DNA of 13,035 bases from an uncultured Gammaproteobacteria bacterium (GCA_938004235.1 CALKWL010000260.1:1-13035), one strand, 5' to 3'. Shown: positions 1-6,554, counted from the first letter of the stretch. Program-made: numbers and translations. Notes: generated from the letters alone by a model not told the origin.

Positions 1-61
1 TTTAATGCTCCGGCGCCCACCGAGATCTACACTTTTTCCCTACACGACGCTCTTCCGATCT
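1..61 (+). other. Illumina P5/universal adapter sequence (not genomic)
   Basis: The stretch ends in the read-1 priming sequence CACGACGCTCTTCCGATCT and before that contains CCACCGAGATCTACAC, both parts of the Illumina universal adapter. The outer bases differ from the canonical adapter at several positions, as expected from poor-quality read ends. Genomic sequence starts at 62. Any protein call entering this region gains the artificial residues EIGRASCREKV. Confidence 0.97.
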
Positions 62-455
62 CCCAGCGTGCCAAGTATTTTCCCACCGTGCGCACGCTCA
101 TCTTCAAGTCGTATTCCTGCTCGATGAGCTGCATCACGGCAGCACAGCTCCACAAAAAGAAGTCCATCTTCAACTGCTCGGGGCGCGTGTCGCAGATGGT
201 CTTTTGAATGTGGTCTTCTTGCTCGGGTGTGAGTAAGCGGGCATCGCCTCGGTCACGACCACGCGCAGCAGGTTTGATAGCGACCCAGCCGCCCTGTTCG
301 AATAGATCCAAGGTGTTGCGTACGGTCGGGTAACTCAGCCCTGTCATCTTCACCAGTTGCATGACCTTGATGCCTTGTTTATGCAGCCGAATGACTTGCT
401 TTCGCCTCTCGTGCAACTGCTCCAATGTTTGATTTCTTGCGCTTTCTTTTTCCAT
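62..455 (-). pseudogene. IS630-family transposase, N-terminal part, cut by contig end
   Basis: The minus strand encodes 131 genuine residues beginning MEKESARNQTLEQLHERR. Residues about 15-65 form a helix-turn-helix (GIKVMQLVKMTGLSYPTVRN), followed by a second winged-helix segment with KMDFFLWSCAAVMQL and YDLKMSVRTVGKYLARW. This arrangement is typical of the DNA-binding half of IS630-type transposases, which move by a DDE mechanism and usually target TA. The catalytic C-terminal half is not in the window because the adapter begins at codon 132, so I cannot tell whether the gene is intact in the genome. The start is the ATG at 453-455. Upstream (456-530) there should be an IS end, but I cannot place an inverted repeat without the other end. 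Confidence 0.85.
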
Positions 456-482
456 GCCCGATTAGAGCATCAAGCTATGCGC

Positions 483-496
483 AAAGTTTAAACTTT
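483..496. repeat. 14-bp perfect palindrome upstream of the IS630 transposase
   Basis: AAAGTTTAAACTTT is a perfect palindrome 27 bases upstream of the transposase start codon. It may be part of the IS630 end or an operator-like site; the sequence alone does not decide. Confidence 0.35.
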
Positions 497-582
497 ATGA
501 GGCCGGATCAATAACGCAATATTTTTTATCCTGAGAGGACGGTGCAAGCGCAATTTAACCGCGAAAAATTACGCACTGGATA

Positions 583-1633
583 GGCTTTGTTGCACAAAGT
601 CAGCGCTAACGTGAGCTGATACGCTTCGGAAATGAGAGTACACGAAGACGGAAAGCCGACGAAGCGTCGGTACAAAACCACCAACTGGCGCGAATACAAC
701 CAGGCACTGAAGACCCGAGGCTCGTTGAGTGTTTGGCTGGACAAGGACATGGCGTGGTTTGCCGCGCCCACGGGCAAGCGGGGTCGGAGTCCGACGTTTT
801 CGGATGCCGCCATCCAATTCTGTCTGAGTATCAAAAGTCTGTTTGGTCTTGCGCTGCGCCAGACGCTGGGGTTTGTCCAAAGCCTGCTTCGATTGGCCGA
901 CCTGCCATGGCCTGTGCCTGACTACAGCACCCTGAGTCGTCGCCAGAAAACACTCCGGGTTCAACTGCCCTACCGAGCCAGCACGACAGCCCTGGACTTA
1001 CTGGTGGACAGCACCGGGATCAAGTTCCTGGGCGAAGGTGAATGGAAGCGAAAAAAGCACGGCGCGGAGTCCCGCAGACAGTGGCGCAAGGTGCATCTGG
1101 GTATTGATGCCCAGACCCTGGAGATACGCGCCATCGAAGTGACCGACAATGGCGTGGGCGATGCGCCCATGCTTCCTCATCTGCTGGCGCAGATACCGAC
1201 CGACGAGAAACTTGCCAGCGTCAGCGCTGACGGCGCGTATGACACCAAGGCGTGTCATGCCGCCATTGCCGAGCGGGGCGCCCAAGCCGTCATCCCGCCG
1301 CGCAAAAATGCCCAGGTATGGAAAGACACGTCACCGGGTGCACAGGTGCGGAATCAGGCCGTCCGCGCGTGCAAACGCTTGGGCTCACGCATTTGGAAAA
1401 AATGGAGTGGCTACCACAGACGAAGCCTGGTGGAGACCAAGATGCACTGTTTCAAACGGCTGGGCGAGCGCGTGATGGCCAGAACCTTTGAACGTCAGGT
1501 CACGGAGTTACACATCCGCGTGGCCTTGCTCAACCGTTTCACGCGACTTGGGTGTCCTGTGACGGTGCCCGTAGCGTAAATCCGTCTGGGGTTTGGGGTC
1601 ATGCCTCCCGTTGCGACTTTGTGCAACAAAGCC
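583..1633 (+). mobile_element. Complete IS5-family (IS903-type) insertion sequence, 1051 bp
   Basis: The left end GGCTTTGTTGCACAAAGTC (583-601) is the exact reverse complement of the right end at 1615-1633. Directly outside are two identical 9-bp copies of CACTGGATA at 574-582 and 1634-1642. IS903-type elements are known for IRs starting GGCTTTGTTG and for 9-bp target duplications, so the family is clear. Perfect IRs, a perfect duplication and one uninterrupted transposase gene indicate a recent and possibly still active insertion. It landed within a pair of imperfect 21-bp AT-rich repeats that would be adjacent if the element were removed. Confidence 0.95.
632..1579 (+). CDS. IS5-family (IS903 group) transposase
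   Basis: The protein is 315 aa, normal length for this group, and fills almost the whole element. It is a DDE/RNase H-fold transposase that cuts and pastes the element by binding its inverted repeats. Visible motifs are an N-terminal NWREYNQALKTRGSLSVW segment, the first catalytic Asp in LDLLVDSTGIK, the second in VSADGAYDTKAC, and the catalytic Glu in the YHRRSLVETKMHCFKRLG block typical of IS5/IS903 enzymes. The ATG at 632 lies 31 bases inside the left inverted repeat; transcription probably starts from a weak promoter in that end. No frameshift or stop interrupts it. The product should be functional. Confidence 0.95.
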   Translation: MRVHEDGKPTKRRYKTTNWREYNQALKTRGSLSVWLDKDMAWFAAPTGKRGRSPTFSDAAIQFCLSIKSLFGLALRQTLGFVQSLLRLADLPWPVPDYSTLSRRQKTLRVQLPYRASTTALDLLVDSTGIKFLGEGEWKRKKHGAESRRQWRKVHLGIDAQTLEIRAIEVTDNGVGDAPMLPHLLAQIPTDEKLASVSADGAYDTKACHAAIAERGAQAVIPPRKNAQVWKDTSPGAQVRNQAVRACKRLGSRIWKKWSGYHRRSLVETKMHCFKRLGERVMARTFERQVTELHIRVALLNRFTRLGCPVTVPVA

Positions 1634-1642
1634 CACTGGATA

Positions 1643-1690
1643 CGAAAAATTTCGCGTTGGACTTGTCGAAGAAAATTAGGAAATTTTTCG
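1643..1690. repeat. 10-bp inverted repeat in AT-rich intergenic DNA
   Basis: CGAAAAATTT (1643-1652) is matched by its exact reverse complement AAATTTTTCG (1681-1690), 28 bases apart. Both arms belong to a motif that recurs in this region (561-574, 1642-1656, 1867-1881 and weaker copies). It could be a binding-site pair, the end of a small element, or a hairpin; no function can be assigned. Confidence 0.5.
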
Positions 1691-1763
1691 TCAAAATCGC
1701 GTGTTGATTTCAGGGTAATGCTCAAATTCAATCAGTCGGCGTGAAATTTTCTGGGACAAAAAA

Positions 1764-1780
1764 TTGGCACAATTATAGCC
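1764..1780 (+). promoter_or_regulatory. Candidate sigma-54 promoter without a downstream gene
   Basis: TTGGCACAATTATAGCC has the invariant GG (1766-1767) and GC (1778-1779) separated by exactly 10 bases, and a full TTGGCAC -24 block; the -12 block TAGC deviates by one base from the usual TTGC. The upstream DNA is AT-rich, as is common for such promoters. No credible coding start follows on the plus strand before the tRNA fragment at 1883. If it is real, its gene was probably lost in a rearrangement. Confidence 0.4.
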
Positions 1781-1866
1781 AAAAGCCTTGTTGGATATGG
1801 CATTAAAGGTGCAAAGATAACCCTAAGTGATTGAATTGGCGCGAGGGGAGGATTGCAGCGAGCAGT

Positions 1867-1881
1867 GCGAAATTTTCCGCG
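1867..1881. repeat. Copy of the CGAAAAATTTCGCG-like motif abutting the tRNA break
   Basis: GCGAAATTTTCCGCG is imperfectly palindromic. Read on the minus strand it continues as CGCGGAAAATTTCGCACTGC, matching 17 of 20 bases of CGCGAAAAATTACGCACTGG at 560-579. It lies directly next to the point where the tRNA-Val gene loses its expected sequence. Confidence 0.5.
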
Positions 1882-1882
1882 A

Positions 1883-1924
1883 ACCATGTCAAGGTGGTGC
1901 TCTAACCAGCTGAGCTACGCGCCT
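1883..1924 (-). pseudogene. tRNA-Val(GAC) gene, 5' part only
   Basis: Read on the minus strand from 1924, the sequence gives a standard tRNA 5' half: acceptor strand AGGCGCG, T8-A9, D arm GCTC-AGCTGGTTA-GAGC, anticodon stem CCACC, loop TTGACAT with anticodon GAC, then GGT. A normal tRNA-Val would continue GG to close the 5-bp anticodon stem, but the sequence changes at 1882 to TCGCGGAAAATTT. No TTCGA-type T loop follows. A CGCGCC further on (1843 to 1838) could pair with the acceptor strand, but no T stem can be drawn between them. I therefore call it a broken gene. An assembly misjoin or a rearrangement at the adjacent repeat are both possible. Confidence 0.8.
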
Positions 1925-1941
1925 GTCGAAACAGAGCGCGC

Positions 1942-1969
1942 ATTATAAGGACGAGGTTGATGATGTCAA
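1942..1969 (-). promoter_or_regulatory. Consensus sigma-70 promoter of the tRNA-Val gene
   Basis: On the minus strand, TTGACA (1969-1964) and TATAAT (1947-1942) are separated by 16 bases, a perfect match to both consensus boxes. A GCGCGC discriminator (1941-1936) follows, typical of stable-RNA promoters under stringent control. The predicted start near 1935 lies about 11 bases before the mature tRNA 5' end. The promoter looks fully functional although the tRNA behind it is broken. Confidence 0.85.
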
Positions 1970-2197
1970 CATCCTCGTTAAATCTTGCTCCAACGAGGGA
2001 GTTCCGTGCGTTGTTTCACGTTTATTTAGGAATAGATGCGCCGAGTTTCCTGGTGAGCTTCTGAAGCGGGATGCTGGGTCATCCTCGTGTTTCGCGGATA
2101 GAAAACCAGGAGTTGCGCGGTCATGACTCATTTCAGCACTGGACTCATGCTATCAAGTAGCACAATCGGGCGCTCATGATTGAAATAACCACAATTC
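1970..2197. other. Intergenic stretch with no recognised gene
   Basis: Between the tRNA promoter and the 3' end of the patatin gene I see no coding region with a family signature, no RNA gene and no clear intrinsic terminator. Together with 1634-1882 this makes a largely non-coding region of about 560 bases. A 62-codon minus-strand reading frame here overlaps the tRNA promoter and has no recognisable protein. Confidence 0.6.
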
Positions 2198-3397
2198 TCA
2201 GCGTTCTTCCGGAGTGTGGTGCCAGGGTTTAGCGGAGGTCGCTTCCTTGTAGCCGCGTGCATAAAGGGCGCGCATGTACTCGGTGTTAAAGACGTTGGCA
2301 TTCGGGTGTTTGAAGTCGGCGGGGATATAGGTGTAGTTGAACTTGACCCCGTCGCGTTGGGTTGTGGCGTAAAGCCGGTAAAGATCGCCCACGCCTTGCG
2401 AATGAATCAGCGTGCCGATGGCGCGTCCGGCGATATGAAACACGCTGCGTTCGGTTTGTTCGCGATCCGGGTGGATCAGCTCGTTCATGATGATGAACAG
2501 CTCACGCTTGCGCTCGCCGCCGTGTTGCTGGGCGAGTTTGCCCAGCTTGATATTGGGCGGGTAGATGAACACCTGCGATGTAGTGCCGCCATCGACGTGC
2601 ATTTCGCTGTAACGTTTTCCGTCAAGCTCGACCTCGAAAATGACGGGCGGAAAGGCTGCTGGAATGGCCGCCGAGGCAAGCATCACCTTGTGAAACATGT
2701 CCAATGTGCGCGGATCCTGGATGGTGGCCAGTTTGGTCATATTCCAGATCACGCGCTGTCCAGTGTCGATATTGGTGGTTGAAATCAGCAGCAGGCGACC
2801 CTTGCCTTCTTCGACGGCGATTTTATCCAGTACCTCCTGCGTGATTTCCCGACGGATCAGATTCAGCAACGGCGTGGTGTCGATCAGTGAATCGTCGGTG
2901 ATGGCCGCAAGCAGGCCTCGCAGCTCGACCAGATCCTCGCGCGACGTGTTGGTGTAAAACGCCTTCAACTCGTCGTCATAATTCGCACCCAGAAAGGCAA
3001 ACGGCGCGATCAACGCGCCGGTACTCACGCCGGTGACCAGCGAAAATTCGGGCCGAGTGCCGCTTTTCGTCCAGCCATTCAGAAAGCCTGCCCCATATGC
3101 CCCTTTGTCGCCACCACCCGATAGGGCGAGCATATGGGAAGGCTGCAACTGCTCGCCGGATTTGCCCTGCGAAACCTGCCAGGCCAGCTCCTTCGGCCAC
3201 AGCGCAATGGTGTCTTCGCGCATCCGCGCCATGTCCTTCGGGTTGCCCTCGACATAACGTATGCCCTCCATGCCGGGAATGACGGCGCTTTCCGCATGTT
3301 CAGGCGGTACGGCGCTGGAGCGGGGCAGGGTTGAGCAGCCGCTTAGAGCGGCAATCAAGGACGCAACGATAAGGCTGGAGATTAGGGGGTGGTGCAT
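2198..3397 (-). CDS. Patatin-like phospholipase lipoprotein
   Basis: The 399-aa protein starts MHHPLISSLIVASLIAAL and carries a lipobox LSGC with Cys21, followed by Ser, which predicts an outer-membrane lipoprotein. The patatin fold is shown by the oxyanion-hole motif SGGGDKGAYGAG (about residues 93-104), the nucleophile elbow GVSTG with Ser125, and the catalytic-dyad Asp269 in VDGG. Patatin enzymes hydrolyse acyl chains from phospholipids or other lipids; the substrate here is unknown. The open frame continues 111 codons upstream, but that extension lacks a signal sequence and lies out of frame over ycgL, so the ATG at 3395-3397, just before the signal peptide, is the better start. It lies 22 bases after ycgL and is probably co-transcribed with it. 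Confidence 0.9.
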   Translation of the reverse strand: MHHPLISSLIVASLIAALSGCSTLPRSSAVPPEHAESAVIPGMEGIRYVEGNPKDMARMREDTIALWPKELAWQVSQGKSGEQLQPSHMLALSGGGDKGAYGAGFLNGWTKSGTRPEFSLVTGVSTGALIAPFAFLGANYDDELKAFYTNTSREDLVELRGLLAAITDDSLIDTTPLLNLIRREITQEVLDKIAVEEGKGRLLLISTTNIDTGQRVIWNMTKLATIQDPRTLDMFHKVMLASAAIPAAFPPVIFEVELDGKRYSEMHVDGGTTSQVFIYPPNIKLGKLAQQHGGERKRELFIIMNELIHPDREQTERSVFHIAGRAIGTLIHSQGVGDLYRLYATTQRDGVKFNYTYIPADFKHPNANVFNTEYMRALYARGYKEATSAKPWHHTPEER

Positions 3398-3419
3398 GGG
3401 TGGAGTTCGCTGTATCCGT

Positions 3420-3734
3420 TTATTGCTCTTCGAGTTGACCACGCAGCCCCAGCTTGTCGTTATCCCACGTCGCCAGATATTCCGCGCGCGGCGGCATTTG
3501 CAGGTGAAAGCCGCGTTCGCGCAGATTCTCCATGACCTGGGCAATATCCACGCGGGCGAGCTTGCGTTCCGGGGTGAGCGTAAGGCGCATGGCCTCAATG
3601 GGGTCGCGTCCCATGCCTTGTCGCACGTTTTCCGGCAGTTCGGCGTAGGGGTGGTTGGCGGCGAGGTAGAGATACATGCCGTCTTTGATGCGGCTGCGGT
3701 AAACAATGCAGTCGATGCTTGGGTTTTCATTCAT
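3420..3734 (-). CDS. ycgL: YcgL-family protein
   Basis: This small soluble protein of 104 aa matches the YcgL domain in length and pattern: an N-terminal CIVYRSRIKDGMYLYL strand-rich block, then a middle helix, and GFHLQMPPRAEYL near the C terminus. E. coli YcgL has equivalent CVIYRSSKRDQTYLYV and GYYLQLPPPPEDL segments. The biochemical role of the family is not established, and it is largely restricted to gammaproteobacteria, which makes it a useful taxonomic hint. It lies 30 bases downstream of mtaD and 22 bases upstream of the patatin gene on the same strand. AGGA about 9 bases before the ATG is a plausible ribosome binding site. Confidence 0.88.
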   Translation of the reverse strand: MNENPSIDCIVYRSRIKDGMYLYLAANHPYAELPENVRQGMGRDPIEAMRLTLTPERKLARVDIAQVMENLRERGFHLQMPPRAEYLATWDNDKLGLRGQLEEQ

Positions 3735-3764
3735 GTTGGCTGTCCTGAAGTGTCATGCGCGGGT

Positions 3765-5156
3765 TCAAAGCGAGCGGATTGTATCCTGCCACTGCCGGGC
3801 TTTGGCGAGCAGGTCGTCTTCATTGAGGGTCATAAGGCGGCGCTCGTTCATTAACATGCGTCCGGCGACCCACAGGTGGGTGATTTGCGTGCGCCCGGCG
3901 GCGTAGATGATTTGTGCGATGGGGTCGAACAGCGGCTGGGTTTCGATCTGACCGAGGTCGATGGCGATCAGGTCGGCGGCCTTGCCGGGTTCGAGTGAGC
4001 CGATGCGAGCACCCAGACCCAGTGCGCGTGCGCCGCCCAGGGTGGCCATGTAGAGCGCATCAAAGGCGGGTACGGCGGCGGCGTCGCCGGAATGGCCTTT
4101 GGCGAGCAGGGCGGCGGTGCGGGTTTCGCCGAGCAGGTCAAGGTCGTTGTTGCTGGCTGCGCCGTCGGTGCCGATGCCGACATTGATGCCGTGGGCGCGT
4201 AGTTTGGCGAGCGGGGCAATGCCGGAGGCCAGTTTGAGGTTGGATTCCGGGCAATGGGCGATATGCACGCCGCGTTGCGCCAGCATGTCGATTTCCGCGT
4301 CGTTGAGCTGGGTCATGTGTACGGCCAGAAAACGCTCATTGAGCAGGCCGAGGCGGTCGAGACGCGCCAATGGGCGCTCGCCGTATTGGCGTTCGGCATC
4401 GGCCACTTCCTGCGCGGTTTCGTGCACGTGCATGTGGATGCCAAGACTCAGCTTGTCCGCCAGTTCGCGAACGCGCTCAAGCGGCGCGTCGCTGACGGTG
4501 TAGGGTGCGTGCGGGGCGAGCATGAATGAGATGCGCGGGTTGCCATGCCATTCATCCAGCAGGTTGAGTTCGGCGCGCAGGCTGCGCGCCAGGGCGCTGC
4601 GTTCGCTGTAGCGGATATGCCATTCTTCATGCAGCGCCTGGCCTTTGCGCAGGTAGTCGTCGGCATCCTGTCCCCATGCGGTAGGGAAGTCGATCACGGT
4701 CAAGCCGATCGAGGCGCGCAAACCAGCTTCTTCGGCGGCGCGCAGGGTGGCGGCGGGGAAGAAGTACATGTCGTTGAAACAGGTCACGCCGCTGCGAATC
4801 AGTTCGGCACAGGCCAGTTGGCTGCCATCGAACACAAATGCATCGCTCAAAAGCTGGTTTTCCAGCGGCCAGATGTGCTCCTGCAACCAGGTCATCAAGG
4901 GCAGGTCGTCGGCCACGCCGCGCAGCAGGTTCATGGCAACGTGGGTGTGCACATTGACCAGGCCGGGCATCAGGGCGTGCTGCGGCAATTCGATTTCACG
5001 CGCGTGACTTTGGCGGGCGCGCTGGCGAGCTTCAAGCGTGGGCAGAATGGCGCTGATAATGCCGTCGTTGATGACCAGGCTGTGCTGCTCCAGAACCTGG
5101 GCATGAGGGACGACGGGGATGATCCAGCGCGAGTGGAGGATGGTTTCGGTGGGCAT
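3765..5156 (-). CDS. mtaD: 5-methylthioadenosine/S-adenosylhomocysteine deaminase (TRZ/ATZ family amidohydrolase)
   Basis: The 463-aa cytosolic amidohydrolase removes the 6-amino group of methylthioadenosine or S-adenosylhomocysteine, giving the inosyl product, in the recycling of sulfur-containing nucleosides. All metal and catalytic residues of the family are visible: His70 and His72 in NVHTHVAMNLLRG, His243 and Glu246 in HMHVHETAQE, His280 in FLAVHMTQ, and Asp331 in GTDGAASNND. HCPESNLKLASGIAP (about 301-315) is also characteristic of this subfamily. Length is normal. Related TRZ/ATZ enzymes act on other amino-purines or triazines, so exact substrate choice is less certain than the class. 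It is the first gene of a probable mtaD-ycgL-patatin operon and diverges from vapBC across a 110-bp gap. The chosen ATG lies after ACACCC; the ribosome site is weak. Confidence 0.9.
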   Translation of the reverse strand: MPTETILHSRWIIPVVPHAQVLEQHSLVINDGIISAILPTLEARQRARQSHAREIELPQHALMPGLVNVHTHVAMNLLRGVADDLPLMTWLQEHIWPLENQLLSDAFVFDGSQLACAELIRSGVTCFNDMYFFPAATLRAAEEAGLRASIGLTVIDFPTAWGQDADDYLRKGQALHEEWHIRYSERSALARSLRAELNLLDEWHGNPRISFMLAPHAPYTVSDAPLERVRELADKLSLGIHMHVHETAQEVADAERQYGERPLARLDRLGLLNERFLAVHMTQLNDAEIDMLAQRGVHIAHCPESNLKLASGIAPLAKLRAHGINVGIGTDGAASNNDLDLLGETRTAALLAKGHSGDAAAVPAFDALYMATLGGARALGLGARIGSLEPGKAADLIAIDLGQIETQPLFDPIAQIIYAAGRTQITHLWVAGRMLMNERRLMTLNEDDLLAKARQWQDTIRSL

Positions 5157-5208
5157 GGGTGTTTTTTCATGTCAGTGGATTGAGGCATAGGGTACTGCAA
5201 GGATTAGG

Positions 5209-5237
5209 TTCACGATATTTCCGAGAGTGTATATACT
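5209..5237 (+). promoter_or_regulatory. Sigma-70 promoter of vapBC
   Basis: TTCACG (5209-5214, four of six consensus bases) and TATACT (5232-5237, five of six) are separated by 17 bases. The -10 box ends 29 bases before the vapB start. A GGGG run lies about 8 bases before the ATG as the ribosome site. Confidence 0.6.
5229..5236. promoter_or_regulatory. Palindromic candidate operator over the vapBC -10 box
   Basis: GTATATAC is a perfect palindrome that covers the first five bases of the -10 box. VapB antitoxins normally bind such short palindromes with their N-terminal swapped-hairpin domain and repress their own operon together with VapC. Assignment is by position only. Confidence 0.45.
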
Positions 5238-5266
5238 CAATGTAGATATTTTTTTGTGGGGCGGTC

Positions 5267-5494
5267 ATGGATTACGCGCGTGTTTTTCAGTCGGGTAACA
5301 GCCAGGCGGTTCGTCTGCCGAAGGAGTTTCGCTTTAACGCGCAGCAAGTCGAAATTTTTCGGCGCGGGAACGAAGTTGTGTTGCGTGAGCGCCCAACGGA
5401 TGCCTTGGCCATTTTTGATACGCTGAGCCAATTGCCCGAGGACATCGCGCAATGGCGGCACGATGATGCTCCGCAAGTGCGCGAGGATTTTTAA
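5267..5494 (+). CDS. vapB: VapB-type antitoxin (AbrB/MazE-like DNA-binding)
   Basis: The 75-aa protein begins MDYARVFQSGNSQAVRLPKEFRF, the classic swapped-hairpin AbrB-type DNA-binding signature of VapB antitoxins, with the SGNSQAVRLPKEF core near residues 9-21. The C-terminal part (DALAIFDTLSQLPEDIAQW) should be the toxin-binding tail that blocks VapC. It overlaps vapC by one base (TAATG), giving translational coupling that favours antitoxin being made with toxin. The promoter and palindrome just upstream support autoregulation. Base composition is lower in GC than the neighbouring AddB-like gene, in line with horizontal transfer. Confidence 0.92.
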   Translation: MDYARVFQSGNSQAVRLPKEFRFNAQQVEIFRRGNEVVLRERPTDALAIFDTLSQLPEDIAQWRHDDAPQVREDF

Positions 5495-5901
5495 TGGCGA
5501 CACGCTATTTGCTGGATACCAATATCTGCATCTACATTGCCAAGCACAATCCAGCCGCCGTGCGTGCGCGCTTTGCTCAACATACGGCGGATGAATTGGT
5601 GATGTCGGTCATTACGCTTGGGGAACTGCGATTTGGGGCAGAGAGAAGCCAGTCTCAGGGGCGTGCCATAGCCGTTATCAATCAACTTCAATCCTTGATT
5701 CAAGTTGCGCCATTAACAGAGTCCGTGGGGGAGCATTATGGACAGATTCGAGCCAGTTTGCAGAAAAGCGGCTTAACCATTGCTAACAACGATTTATGGA
5801 TTGCTGCCCATGCGCGTGCTGAAGAATGGGTTTTGGTGACCAATAATGAGCGCGAATTCAGGCGCGTGGATGGCTTGAAGATTGAAAACTGGTGTGAATA
5901 A
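5494..5901 (+). CDS. vapC: VapC-type toxin, PIN-domain ribonuclease
   Basis: The 135-aa protein is a PIN-domain endoribonuclease. The acidic metal-binding residues are present: Asp8 in YLLDTNICIYI, Glu44 in TLGELRFGAE, Asp100 in ANNDLWIAAHA, and the last motif LVTNNEREFRRVDGL. VapC enzymes cleave specific RNAs, most often tRNAs or rRNA, and stop growth when free of VapB; the target here cannot be told. The gene starts with the ATG that shares its A with the vapB stop. All active-site positions are intact, so the toxin should be active. Confidence 0.93.
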   Translation: MATRYLLDTNICIYIAKHNPAAVRARFAQHTADELVMSVITLGELRFGAERSQSQGRAIAVINQLQSLIQVAPLTESVGEHYGQIRASLQKSGLTIANNDLWIAAHARAEEWVLVTNNEREFRRVDGLKIENWCE

Positions 5902-5954
5902 GGTCGGCCAGAACAACAACACGAGAGCAATAACAAACACGTTGGTGGGTAAAT

Positions 5955-6554
5955 ATGAACGACAAAGCATGCTTCAATCCAGTGGTCGAAGGTTTGGCCG
6001 ATCCGGGTTATGCCGTGTTGGAAAATGCGTTTGCGCCGGAGCTGGTGGCGGCTTTGCGTGACGAGGCTCTGGCGCGGCGCGAGCAATTTCGTCCGGCGGG
6101 AATCGGCAATCAAGCCATGCGGGCGCAGGCAGTGCGTGGCGATAGCATCGACTGGCTGGAGTGGGGCGAGGGTTCGGAGGCCGTGCAGCCGTTTTGGCGG
6201 GCAATGGATACTTTGCGCGAGGGGTTGAATCGTGAGCTTTATCTCGGCGTGCGCGAGCTGGAGTGTCATTTCGCGCTTTATCCGCCCGGCGGCGGTTATC
6301 AGAAACATTACGACAATCCGCAGGGGCGTTCGGCGCGCACGGTGACGGTGCTGCTGTACCTGAACCCCGGCTGGCGCGCCGAGGACGGCGGGCAACTGCA
6401 TATCTACGACCCCGAGGACGAGACGCGCGAGCTGGCCTGCGTGCAGCCGGAAGCGGGCACATTCGTTGCCTTTCTCTCTGAGCGTTTTCCGCATGAAGTC
6501 GAGCTGGCGCGGCGCGAGCGTTTGAGCCTGACCGGCTGGTGGAGGCGCGGATGA
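5955..6554 (+). CDS. Fe(II)/2-oxoglutarate-dependent oxygenase (prolyl-hydroxylase-like)
   Basis: The 199-aa protein contains the facial-triad iron ligands His118 and Asp120 in YQKHYDN and His180 in ERFPHEV, with Arg189 in RRERLSLTGWW as the likely 2-oxoglutarate carboxylate ligand. RTVTVLLYLNPGWRAEDGGQLHIY is the usual double-stranded beta-helix core. The pattern resembles bacterial SM-20/prolyl-4-hydroxylase-like enzymes such as the Pseudomonas prolyl hydroxylase that modifies EF-Tu, so a protein prolyl hydroxylase is the best guess. The substrate is not shown by the sequence. A GGTGGG lies 6 bases before the ATG. The gene overlaps the AddB-like gene by 4 bases (ATGA) and is expected to be co-transcribed with it. 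Confidence 0.85.
   Translation: MNDKACFNPVVEGLADPGYAVLENAFAPELVAALRDEALARREQFRPAGIGNQAMRAQAVRGDSIDWLEWGEGSEAVQPFWRAMDTLREGLNRELYLGVRELECHFALYPPGGGYQKHYDNPQGRSARTVTVLLYLNPGWRAEDGGQLHIYDPEDETRELACVQPEAGTFVAFLSERFPHEVELARRERLSLTGWWRRG
6541..6545 (+). promoter_or_regulatory. Ribosome binding site that decides the AddB-like start
   Basis: GGAGG lies 5 bases before the ATG at 6551, inside the last codons of the oxygenase gene. This supports the ATG over an in-frame GTG at 6539, which would lie before the site. Confidence 0.7.

Noticed and set aside
1838..1924. A group I intron in the tRNA-Val gene
   Set aside because: Known bacterial tRNA introns sit in the anticodon loop and are about 200 bases or more; here the break is after position 41 in the stem and no 3' exon with a T loop is found in the window.
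1853..1948. A short plus-strand frame starting at a TTG after AGGGGAGG
   Set aside because: The purine-rich sequence is a good ribosome-site look-alike, but the peptide crosses the antisense of the tRNA and its promoter and has no protein-like character.
1943..2131. A 62-codon minus-strand open frame
   Set aside because: It covers the consensus tRNA promoter, has no recognisable motif and no good ribosome site; probably chance.
3398..3730. A 111-codon N-terminal extension of the patatin-like gene
   Set aside because: It runs out of frame across ycgL, has no family similarity that I can see, and would bury the clear signal peptide and lipobox; the ATG at 3397 is better.
5736..6494. A 252-codon minus-strand open frame over vapC and the oxygenase gene
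   Set aside because: It opposes two well-supported genes with intact active sites and shows no domain signature.
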